Assembly: GCF_900078685.2 (NCBI RefSeq)
Contig: NZ_LT546166.1
Coordinates: 1,477,467 to 1,541,466, forward strand
Source of the DNA: Mycolicibacter icosiumassiliensis
GTDB taxonomy: Bacteria; Actinomycetota; Actinomycetes; Mycobacteriales; Mycobacteriaceae
Reading direction: 5' to 3'
Length of the DNA stretch: 64,000 nt
Below the pieces are notes generated by a model, which saw nothing but the letters and a program-made list of their open reading frames with translations, had not been told where the DNA came from and did not search any database. Of the stretch, positions 37,733-44,967 are shown one piece after another. Position 1 is the first letter of the stretch. Every line of letters starts with the position of its first letter. Position numbers and translations under genes: made by a program.

Positions 37733-39274
37733 GTGACTTCTCCCTCGACGCGCATCGTGATCGTCGGCGGTGGCCCGGCCGGCTACGAGGCGGCGCTGGT
37801 GGCGGCGGCCAAGGGCCCGGAGGCGGTGTCGGTGACGGTGGTCGACGCCGATGGCATCGGCGGCGCCTGCGTGTTGTGGGACTGCGTGCCATCCAAGACC
37901 TTCATCGCCTCGTCGGGGGTGCGTACCGAGCTGCGCCGCGCCCCGCACCTGGGTTTCGACATCCACTTCACCGACGCCGAGATCGAGCTGGACAAGATCC
38001 ACGAGCGGGTGAAATCCCTGGCCGCGGCGCAATCCGATGACATTCGCACTCAACTGCTCAACTCCGGCGTCGAGGTCATTGCCGGCCGCGGGGAGCTGAT
38101 CGACCCCGAACCCGGCCTGGCACATCACCGAGTCCGGGTCACCGAGCAGCACGGCGGTTCAGCGAGGCTCGACCAAGGAGAGGCGAAGCTGGGACCGCCG
38201 CATGAGTCCGGCGGTTCAGCGAGGCTCGACGAAGGAGAGGCGAAGCTGGGACCGCCGCATCAATCCAGCGGTGCGCAACGCGTGCTGGACGCCGACGTGG
38301 TGTTGATCGCCACCGGAGCGAGCCCGCGCACCCTGCCCGGTGCGGAGCCGGACGGCGAGCGGATTCTGACCTGGCGCCAGCTCTATGACCTGCACACGCT
38401 GCCCGAGCACCTGGTGGTGGTGGGTTCCGGCGTCACCGGCGCGGAGTTCGTCAACGCCTATACCGAACTGGGCGTCAAGGTGACGGTGGTGGCCAGCCGT
38501 GACCGGGTGCTGCCGCACGAGGACCCCGACGCCGCCCGGGTGTTGGAGAGCGTGTTCGCCGAGCGCGGTGTCACCCTGGTCAAGAATGCCCGGGCCGCCT
38601 CGGTGACCCGCGCCGGAGACGGGGTGCTGGTCACCATGGCCGACGGCCGCACCGTGTCGGGAAGCCACGCGCTGATGACGGTCGGCTCCGTGCCCAACAC
38701 CTCCGGATTGGGCTTGGAGCGGGTTGGGATTGCACTCGGGCCGGGCAATTACCTGCAGGTGGATCGCGTGTCGCGAACGTCGGTGCCCGGCATCTACGCC
38801 GCCGGCGACTGCACCGGCCTGCTGCCACTGGCGTCCGTCGCGGCCATGCAGGGCAGGATCGCGATGTATCACGCGCTGGGCGACGCGGTCGCCCCGATCC
38901 GGCTGCGTACGGTGGCGGCCGCGGTGTTCACCCGCCCCGAGATCGCCGCGGTGGGGGTGCCGCAGTCCCAGATCGATGACGGGACGGTGCCGGCCCGCAC
39001 GGTCATGCTGCCGTTGCAAACCAACGCCCGGGCCAAGATGAGCCGGATGCGCTACGGGTTCCTCAAGCTGTTCTGCCGACCGGCCACCGGAACGGTGATC
39101 GGCGGCGTGGTGGTGGCCCCGATTGCCTCCGAGCTGATCTTGCCGATCGCGCTGGCGGTGCAGAACCGGATCACGGTCGCGGACCTGGCTCAGACGCTGG
39201 CGGTGTATCCGTCACTGTCGGGCTCGCTCACCGAGGCCGCGCGCCGGCTGATGACGCACGACGACCTGGACTGA
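37733..39274 (+). CDS. lpdA: NAD(P)H quinone reductase LpdA (flavoprotein disulfide reductase family)
   Basis: This 513-residue flavoprotein resembles lipoamide dehydrogenases but is the LpdA type that reduces quinones. The FAD site is RIVIVGGGPAGYEAALVAAA, the NAD site is VVVGSGVTGAEFVNAYTELG, and GIYAAGDCTGLLPLASVAAM completes the FAD domain. The redox pair position reads GGACVLWDCVPSK; the usual CxxxxC is C-V-L-W-D-C. A 40-residue insertion near 140-180 comes from an in-frame 57-bp tandem repeat. The stop is followed after about 50 bases by glpD2. Confidence 0.92.
   Translation: MTSPSTRIVIVGGGPAGYEAALVAAAKGPEAVSVTVVDADGIGGACVLWDCVPSKTFIASSGVRTELRRAPHLGFDIHFTDAEIELDKIHERVKSLAAAQSDDIRTQLLNSGVEVIAGRGELIDPEPGLAHHRVRVTEQHGGSARLDQGEAKLGPPHESGGSARLDEGEAKLGPPHQSSGAQRVLDADVVLIATGASPRTLPGAEPDGERILTWRQLYDLHTLPEHLVVVGSGVTGAEFVNAYTELGVKVTVVASRDRVLPHEDPDAARVLESVFAERGVTLVKNARAASVTRAGDGVLVTMADGRTVSGSHALMTVGSVPNTSGLGLERVGIALGPGNYLQVDRVSRTSVPGIYAAGDCTGLLPLASVAAMQGRIAMYHALGDAVAPIRLRTVAAAVFTRPEIAAVGVPQSQIDDGTVPARTVMLPLQTNARAKMSRMRYGFLKLFCRPATGTVIGGVVVAPIASELILPIALAVQNRITVADLAQTLAVYPSLSGSLTEAARRLMTHDDLD
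38153..38272 (+). repeat. 57-bp tandem repeat inside lpdA
   Basis: Two copies of a 57-base unit (38153-38209 and 38210-38266), plus the first bases of a third, differ at only a few positions. Each unit adds 19 residues in frame, GGSARLDxGEAKLGPPHxS. The unit ends are inverted (GGCGGT and ACCGCC). From memory, M. tuberculosis also has a variable tandem-repeat locus (VNTR 3690) beside lpdA. Confidence 0.9.
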
Positions 39275-39312
39275 GCGACGCGCGTCACACTCGGCCGGGG
39301 CGTCGGGCCACG

Positions 39313-39318
39313 TAGCCT
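39313..39318 (+). promoter_or_regulatory. -10 box for leaderless glpD2
   Basis: TAGCCT ends seven bases before the GTG start of glpD2, the same spacing as at lpdA, sigJ and the antitoxin gene. Confidence 0.5.
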
Positions 39319-39325
39319 GGCACAC

Positions 39326-41038
39326 GTGAGCACGCTGGGACCGGACCAACGAGCACGAGCCTGGGAACAACTGGGCAGTGAGCAGTTCGACGTAGTGGTG
39401 ATCGGCGCGGGGGTGGTGGGAGCAGGCTGTGCGCTCGATGCGGCCACCCGCGGCCTCAAGGTGGCACTGGTGGAGGCCCGCGACTTCGCCGCCGGGACGT
39501 CGAGCCGCAGTTCGAAGATGTTTCACGGTGGACTGCGCTACCTCGAACAGCTGGAGTTCGGCCTGGTGCGCGAGGCGCTGCACGAACGCGAGCTGTCGCT
39601 GACCACACTGGCACCGCACTTGGTTAAGCCGCTGCCGTTCCTGTATCCGCTGACAAGACGGTGGTGGGAGCGGCCGTATGTGGCCAGCGGGATCTTCCTG
39701 TACGACCAACTGGGCGGGGCGAAATCAGTTCCCGCGCAACGGCATCTGACTCGGGCCGGGGCCCTGCGGCTGTGCCCGGGGTTGAAGCGCAGCGCGTTGA
39801 TCGGCGGCATCCGCTACTACGACACGGTCGTCGACGATGCCCGTCACACCCTGACTGTCGCACGCACGGCGGGGCACTACGGGGCGGTCATCCGCACCTC
39901 CAGTCAGGTCGTCGCGCTACTGCGCGAAGGCGACCGAGTGACCGGGGTGCGGGTCCGCGATTCCGAGGATGGTGACGTCACCGAGGTCCAGGGGCACGTC
40001 GTGGTCAACGCCACCGGGGTATGGACCGATGAGATCCAGGCGCTGTCGCGCCAGCGCGGCCGGTTCCACGTCCGGGCCTCCAAGGGCGTGCACATCGTGG
40101 TGCCGCGGGACCGGATCGTTTCGGAGGCGGCGATCATTCTGCGGACCGAGAAGTCGGTGCTGTTCGTCATCCCGTGGGGCACGCACTGGATCATCGGCAC
40201 CACCGACACCGACTGGAATCTGGATCTGGCGCACCCTGCGGCCACCAAGGCCGATATCGACTACCTCCTGACCCACGTCAATACCGCGCTGGCCACGCCG
40301 CTGACCCACGCCGACATTGAGGGCGTGTACGCCGGGCTGCGGCCGCTACTGGCAGGGGAGAACGACGACACCTCGAAGCTGTCGCGGGAGCATGCGGTGG
40401 CGGTTCCGGCGCCGGGTTTGGTGGCGATCGCCGGCGGCAAGTACACCACCTACCGGGTGATGGCCGCCGACGCGATCGACGCCGCCGCCGAGTACATCCC
40501 GACGCGGGTGGCGCCCTCGATCACCGAGAAGGTGCCGCTGTTGGGCGCCGACGGCTACTTTGCGCTGGTCAACCAGGCCGAGCACGTGGGCGCCCAGCAG
40601 GGACTGCACCCCTATCGGGTGCGGCACCTGCTGGACCGTTACGGCTCGCTGATCCACGACGTCTTGGCGGTGGCCGACGGACAGCCGGATCTGCTGGACC
40701 CGATCGCCGAGGCGCCCACCTACCTGAAGGTGGAAGTCGCCTACGCGGCCGTCGCCGAGGGTGCACTGCACCTGGAGGACGTGCTGGCCCGGCGGACCCG
40801 GATCTCCATCGAGTACGCGCACCGCGGGGTGAACTGTGCGCGTGAGGTCGCCGAGGTGATGGCCGCGGTGCTCGGCTGGGACGACGACGCCGTCGACCGG
40901 GAGGTGGCCAACTACACCGCCCGGGTGGAGGCCGAGATCCTGTCGCAGGAGGAGCCCGACGACGCGTCGGCGGATGCGTTGCGCGTGAGCGCCCCCGAGG
41001 CGCGGGCCGAAATACTGGAACCCATTCCGCTTACCTGA
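39326..41038 (+). CDS. glpD2: Glycerol-3-phosphate dehydrogenase (aerobic, FAD)
   Basis: This 570-residue respiratory dehydrogenase feeds electrons from glycerol-3-phosphate to quinone at the membrane. It has the FAD fold VVIGAGVVGAGCALDAATRG, the family motif SSRSSKMFHGGLRYLEQLEF, ATGVWTDEIQAL, the substrate region SKGVHIVVPRDRI, IGTTDTDWN, and a C-terminal accessory domain. Its pairing with lpdA matches Rv3302c-Rv3303c. In M. tuberculosis phoY1 follows, but here it does not. Confidence 0.96.
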   Translation: MSTLGPDQRARAWEQLGSEQFDVVVIGAGVVGAGCALDAATRGLKVALVEARDFAAGTSSRSSKMFHGGLRYLEQLEFGLVREALHERELSLTTLAPHLVKPLPFLYPLTRRWWERPYVASGIFLYDQLGGAKSVPAQRHLTRAGALRLCPGLKRSALIGGIRYYDTVVDDARHTLTVARTAGHYGAVIRTSSQVVALLREGDRVTGVRVRDSEDGDVTEVQGHVVVNATGVWTDEIQALSRQRGRFHVRASKGVHIVVPRDRIVSEAAIILRTEKSVLFVIPWGTHWIIGTTDTDWNLDLAHPAATKADIDYLLTHVNTALATPLTHADIEGVYAGLRPLLAGENDDTSKLSREHAVAVPAPGLVAIAGGKYTTYRVMAADAIDAAAEYIPTRVAPSITEKVPLLGADGYFALVNQAEHVGAQQGLHPYRVRHLLDRYGSLIHDVLAVADGQPDLLDPIAEAPTYLKVEVAYAAVAEGALHLEDVLARRTRISIEYAHRGVNCAREVAEVMAAVLGWDDDAVDREVANYTARVEAEILSQEEPDDASADALRVSAPEARAEILEPIPLT

Positions 41039-41122
41039 ACACGGGGGATCTGATCCATCGCCCTGGATTCGATTCGAAGAATCTTTCCGGGCATTTAGGC
41101 TGATATAAGCATTCGCATGTGT

Positions 41123-41151
41123 TTGACACATATTTCTGGTGGGGCTACTTT
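41123..41151 (+). promoter_or_regulatory. Strong housekeeping-type promoter in the glpD2-nhaA gap
   Basis: TTGACA (41123-41128), exactly 17 bases, then TACTTT (41146-41151) form a near-ideal sigma-70-type promoter. The predicted start is about 41158, which is the A of an ATG. It would drive a transcript into the hairpins at 41269-41334. Confidence 0.75.
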
Positions 41152-41157
41152 CTGACC

Positions 41158-41253
41158 ATGAGCTGGATCACAGGGGGATCCGGGCTTGAGGAAGGGGCGG
41201 CTCATGCCGGGTGGGATGACCGCCTTCCAGGGCGATCTGGGCATCTACGCTGA
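41158..41253 (+). CDS. Possible leaderless 31-residue small protein
   Basis: ATG at 41158 coincides with the predicted transcription start of the TTGACA/TACTTT promoter, and a 31-codon frame (MSWITGGSGLEEGAAHAGW...) runs to TGA at 41253, just before two hairpins. No family is recognised. It could be a true small protein, a leader peptide or an accident of a non-coding RNA. Confidence 0.35.
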   Translation: MSWITGGSGLEEGAAHAGWDDRLPGRSGHLR

Positions 41254-41268
41254 TGCTCGGTGCCGGCT

Positions 41269-41334
41269 GAGCGGGTAGCAACCCCGCTCCCACAAGCCGC
41301 ATCGGCCACAACCCCCCGACGGTTGTGGCCGATG
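41269..41334 (+). ncRNA. Pair of hairpins: candidate small RNA end or nhaA leader
   Basis: Hairpin one (41269-41289) pairs GAGCGGG with CCCGCTC. Hairpin two (41300-41334) is a perfect 14-bp stem, CATCGGCCACAACC, with loop CCCCGAC. The strand AGCCGCATCGG beside hairpin two can instead pair with CCGATGCGGGCT near 41350, an alternative fold. This suggests either a terminator ending a roughly 180-base RNA or an attenuator ahead of nhaA. Confidence 0.5.
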
Positions 41335-41410
41335 TGTCGTTGTGCGCCCGATGCGGGCTGGGCGCCGCTGACCTGGCGGAATGACTGCCAGTCCCGGTAC
41401 GGTGGGCACC

Positions 41411-41560
41411 ATGTCCGCGCAGCCCTGTCGCACCGGAATGCGTGCGGTTGCGCTGCCGGCTGACGGAGATCTGCGGCCTCGGGGCACCAACGGCTACACC
41501 ACCTGCTGGGGTAACAATGCCCACGGCAAACTTGCCGGCTGCCCACCGGCGCAGCACTGA
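41411..41560 (+). CDS. Possible leaderless 49-residue small protein upstream of nhaA
   Basis: ATG at 41411 lies seven bases after TACGGT (41398-41403), the spacing of leaderless mycobacterial transcripts. The 49-residue product (MSAQPCRTGMRAVALPADGD..., with TNGYTTCWGNNAHGK) has three Cys and no recognised domain. It ends 66 bases before nhaA and may be a leader peptide, a small protein or a remnant. Confidence 0.35.
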   Translation: MSAQPCRTGMRAVALPADGDLRPRGTNGYTTCWGNNAHGKLAGCPPAQH

Positions 41561-41626
41561 ACGACACCGTCTTTTGTCGAGGCCCGAGACCTCCGGCCCT
41601 CCCTCACCCGAATCGAAGGCCCTCTC

Positions 41627-42895
41627 TTGACCTCTGGTCGCCCCCCGCTTTTCGGCCGCGGATCTTCGGCCGAAGCCCGCCGACTCGCCGATGTGCTCCG
41701 CAAGGAGACCGTCGGTGGGGCGCTGTTGCTTGTCGCGGCTGCCGTCGCGATCGGGTGGGCCAACTCGCCGTGGTCGGCCGGCTATTACCGGATCGGCGAC
41801 ATCACTGTCGGCCCTCGCGCCTGGCATTTGCATCTTCCGGTGTCGACGTGGGCCGCCGATGGCCTGCTGGCGATCTTCTTCTTCGTGGTCGGCCTGGAGC
41901 TCAAGTACGAAGTGCTTGCCGGCGACCTGCGTGACCCGCGTCGAGCAGCGCTTCCCGTCGTCGCCGCGGTCGGTGGAATGATCATGCCCGCAGCGGTATT
42001 CCTCGCCGTCAACGCCCACGCCGGGGGCGGAGCGCTGCGGGGGTGGGCGATTCCCACCGCCACTGACATTGCCTTCGCCCTAGCCGTGCTGGCGGTGATC
42101 TCGTCACACCTGCCCTCGGCGCTGCGGACCTTCCTGCTGACCTTGGCTGTGGTCGACGACCTGTTGGCGGTGACCGTGATCGCGGTGTTCTACACCGATG
42201 ACCTCAACCTCGCGGCTCTTGCGCTGGCGTTCGTCCCGTTGGCGTTGTTCGCGGTGGCGGCCCGGCGTTTCGGCAACGCCGCGGTGCTGCTTCCGTTGGC
42301 AGCAGCCACCTGGTATTTGGTCCACGAGTCCGGTGTGCACGCCACCATCGCCGGTGTCTTGCTCGGTCTGACGGTTCCGGTCCGCGAGTCGGGCAAGCGC
42401 GACACGTTGTTGCGGCATCGGCTGGACGCGAAGGACTTGGAGCACCGGATTCGCCCGCTATCCGCCGGCGTCGCGGTGCCGGTGTTCGCGTTCTTCGCGG
42501 CCGGAGTGACCGTTGGTGGGCTCCACGGCGTGGCCGCGACGCTGCACGATCCTGTCGCCATCGGAATCGCCGCCGGCCTGGTCATCGGAAAGGCTGTCGG
42601 CATCGCCGGTGCCGCTGTGCTGACCGCCGCGTTGACCCGAGCCGAACTCGACACCTCGCTGAAGTGGATCGATGTGGTGGCGCTGGGCTTACTCGGTGGC
42701 ATCGGGTTCACGGTCGCACTGCTCATCGGCGATCTCGCCTTTGGCGACCCCGTCCGCCAAGAACACGCCAAATTGGGCGTGCTGATCGGCACTTTGACCG
42801 CAGCATTGCTGGCGGCGGTATTGCTGACCATTCGCGACCGTGCCTACGCCCGAGACGCGGACAGCGCGCCGTCCTTCGATCTCAAACTGCGATGA
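41627..42895 (+). CDS. nhaA: Na+/H+ antiporter NhaA
   Basis: This 422-residue antiporter has about twelve membrane helices. Family stretches are visible: [70 protein letters not shown] with the paired Asp of the ion site, and [22 protein letters not shown] at 41627 is the longest start; GTG at 41693 is possible. It overlaps the following pseudouridine synthase gene by four bases and occupies the place of phoY1 in M. tuberculosis. Confidence 0.93.
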   Translation: MTSGRPPLFGRGSSAEARRLADVLRKETVGGALLLVAAAVAIGWANSPWSAGYYRIGDITVGPRAWHLHLPVSTWAADGLLAIFFFVVGLELKYEVLAGDLRDPRRAALPVVAAVGGMIMPAAVFLAVNAHAGGGALRGWAIPTATDIAFALAVLAVISSHLPSALRTFLLTLAVVDDLLAVTVIAVFYTDDLNLAALALAFVPLALFAVAARRFGNAAVLLPLAAATWYLVHESGVHATIAGVLLGLTVPVRESGKRDTLLRHRLDAKDLEHRIRPLSAGVAVPVFAFFAAGVTVGGLHGVAATLHDPVAIGIAAGLVIGKAVGIAGAAVLTAALTRAELDTSLKWIDVVALGLLGGIGFTVALLIGDLAFGDPVRQEHAKLGVLIGTLTAALLAAVLLTIRDRAYARDADSAPSFDLKLR

Positions 42896-43764
42896 CCCGC
42901 CGACGCCCCGCCCCGCTGCCGGTACGCGACGGACTGGGGCCCGCCCGGCTGCGTTTGCACGGCGGTCCGGTCGCTGCCGAGCTGCGTACCCGGTTCGGTA
43001 CGGCTGCTGCGGCGAAAGTGGCTGCCGGCGAAGTGGTTACCGCGTCTGGGGCGGTGGTCGACGAGACCACGGTGCTGCCGGCCGGGTCGCACATCTTCTG
43101 GTATCGCGACCTGCCCGACGAGGTTCCGGTGCCCTTCGACATCCCGGTGCTGCACCGTGACGCGGACCTGGTGGTGGTCGACAAACCGCACTTCCTGGCG
43201 ACCATGCCGCGCGGCGGCCATGTGGCCCAGACCGCGCTGGTACGGCTGCGGCGCAAGCTGGATCTTCCGGAGCTGAGCCCGGCGCACCGGCTGGACCGAC
43301 TCACCGCCGGGGTGCTGATGTTCACCACCCGCCGAGAGCTGCGTGGGCCCTACCAGACCCTGTTCGCCCGTGGCGCGGTGCGCAAGCAGTACTTGGCGCG
43401 GTCCTCCGCCGAGCCGACCGTCGCGTTCCCGCAGCTGGTTCGCAGCCGGATCGTCAAACAACGCGGTTGCCTGCAGGCGCGCGAGGAACCGGGCGAGCCG
43501 AATGCCGAGACGCTGGTCGAGTCAGTGGGCGAGCGCCGCTACCGGCTCACCCCGCGCACCGGACGCACCCACCAGTTGCGCGTTCACCTGGCCTCACTCG
43601 GGCTGCCGATCGACGGCGACCCGCTGTACCCGCAGATCATCGACGTTGCCCCCGACGACTTCGCGCAACCCTTGCGACTGCTGGCTAGCCGGCTGGAGTT
43701 CGAAGACCCCATCACCGGCCGGCTGCGCGGTTTCGCGAGTGAACGCGACCTCGATGCGAACTGA
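42892..43764 (+). CDS. RluA-family pseudouridine synthase
   Basis: This 290-residue protein has an S4-like N-terminal segment ([20 protein letters not shown]) and the RluA catalytic core. [20 protein letters not shown] is followed by [17 protein letters not shown] with the catalytic Asp in HRLDR, then [20 protein letters not shown] and PIDGDPLYP. It converts uridine to pseudouridine in an RNA not identifiable here. It is coupled to nhaA by ATGA and matches Rv3300c in order. Confidence 0.92.
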   Translation: MTRRRPAPLPVRDGLGPARLRLHGGPVAAELRTRFGTAAAAKVAAGEVVTASGAVVDETTVLPAGSHIFWYRDLPDEVPVPFDIPVLHRDADLVVVDKPHFLATMPRGGHVAQTALVRLRRKLDLPELSPAHRLDRLTAGVLMFTTRRELRGPYQTLFARGAVRKQYLARSSAEPTVAFPQLVRSRIVKQRGCLQAREEPGEPNAETLVESVGERRYRLTPRTGRTHQLRVHLASLGLPIDGDPLYPQIIDVAPDDFAQPLRLLASRLEFEDPITGRLRGFASERDLDAN

Positions 43765-43842
43765 CTCCGGCCACCCGGGGTTTCGGCCGCGACCGTCCGG
43801 GGTACAGGAAGGCACGACCCGAGCAGAAGGAGTCTGATTCTG

Positions 43843-44159
43843 ATGAAGGCACACAGCAAGATGACGATCGCGGTGCTCGGCAGCGCAGTCGCGCTGGTGG
43901 CAGCCGGTTGCAACGGCACCAAAGAAGAGCGGCCGAGCACCACCACAACCACCACGACGACCACCACCACGACTGAGACCACCATGGAACCGGTCCCAGG
44001 TGGGCCCGGACCGGAAAACCCGGGCGAGCCTGGTGGCCCTACCGGTGGGGGTGGCCCGGCGGGGGCAGCGGCACGATCCCCGGGGGCCCGACCGGCTGGG
44101 GCGGACCCGGCGGCGGCGGAGGTTGCGTGCCCGGTGTGGGTTGCGGCGGGTGGCCGTGA
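43843..44159 (+). pseudogene. Gly/Pro-rich lipoprotein with a frameshift
   Basis: The gene starts with a lipoprotein signal (TIAVLGSAVALVAAGC, lipid Cys near 23), then a Thr run and a Gly/Pro-rich region. Around 44050-44065 the frame shifts. As given, it runs on into Ala/Arg-rich sequence and stops at 44202. In the neighbouring frame the low-complexity pattern continues naturally (TIPGGPTGWGGPGGGGG, then CVPGVGCGGWP) and stops at 44159. A one-base loss in a G-rich run, real or from sequencing, explains this. No function is known. Confidence 0.72.
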
Positions 44160-44187
44160 TCGCCCAGCGCTTCGGGTGCTCAGTGCA

Positions 44188-44967
44188 TTACCGCTGACAT
44201 GACGGACACCAGAACCGAATCCGCTCGCCATTGCGGTCGGACGCCACCGCGGTACCGCATCGCCGACACGGCTGGCCGGCTCGGCCGTATACCCACAGCT
44301 GTCGGCCCGGTCGGGTGTCGCCGGTGGTGCACCGTGACCATCGCAACCTGTTGGCCCACAACATTTCGCGGGCCCGTGACACCAGCCGACCCGGATCATT
44401 CAGTTCTGCAACGGGTGTCGTCGGCAACCGGCCGACGACGAAGCACAACTCGTTGCAGTAGACGTTGCCGATCCCAGCCATCACCGTCTGATCCAACAGT
44501 GCCGATGCCAGCGGACGCTGCGGATCGGCGACCAGCCGGTCGGCGGCCACCGTCGGATTCCAGTCGGCGCCGAGCAGATCCGGGCCCAGGTGCGCGACGG
44601 GGTCGCCGTCATGGTGGCGTTCCAGTACCTCCAGCACGCCCAGATCGATACCGGTGGCGCGAACGGCTCCGGCCTCCAAGACGATTCGTACCCGATGATC
44701 GGCTGGGCTGTGTCTGGCAAGACTGTGTCTGGCAAGATGTCGACCCACTCGCCAACTGCCCTCCATCTTCAGATGCGAATGGATGCTGGCCGATCCGACG
44801 CGGATGAACAGATGCTTGCCGCGGCTGATCACCTCATCGACGCGCTCTCCGCTCAGGTCGACATCGGCGTATCGCGGGACCCGGATATCGCAGCGGGTCA
44901 AGGTTTTTCCCGTCAGCGCGGTGGCCAGCACCGTCGCGGTGTGAAAGACCGTGTCTCCCTCGGGCAT
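44188..44967 (-). CDS. nei2: Endonuclease VIII-like DNA glycosylase (Nei2)
   Basis: The 259-residue glycosylase excises oxidised pyrimidines and nicks the DNA. It begins MPEGDT, giving the catalytic Pro and Glu, and has a conserved Lys in [13 protein letters not shown]. The helix-two-turn-helix region is [20 protein letters not shown], and a C-terminal zinc finger ([14 protein letters not shown], then RFWCPSCQR) completes it. A perfect 15-bp duplication adds five residues ([11 protein letters not shown]). Its start overlaps the lhr stop (TGATG). Confidence 0.92.
   Translation of the reverse strand: MPEGDTVFHTATVLATALTGKTLTRCDIRVPRYADVDLSGERVDEVISRGKHLFIRVGSASIHSHLKMEGSWRVGRHLARHSLARHSPADHRVRIVLEAGAVRATGIDLGVLEVLERHHDGDPVAHLGPDLLGADWNPTVAADRLVADPQRPLASALLDQTVMAGIGNVYCNELCFVVGRLPTTPVAELNDPGRLVSRAREMLWANRLRWSRCTTGDTRPGRQLWVYGRAGQPCRRCGTAVASDRNGERIRFWCPSCQR
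44708..44737 (+). repeat. 15-bp tandem duplication in nei2
   Basis: The unit CTGTGTCTGGCAAGA occurs twice in a row without mismatch and adds five codons in frame to the middle of nei2, between catalytic regions. Confidence 0.9.

Noticed and set aside
41269..41334. 6C-type or guanidine-II small RNA
   Set aside because: The loops lack the required C-run pair and ACGR loops; only generic hairpins are supported.
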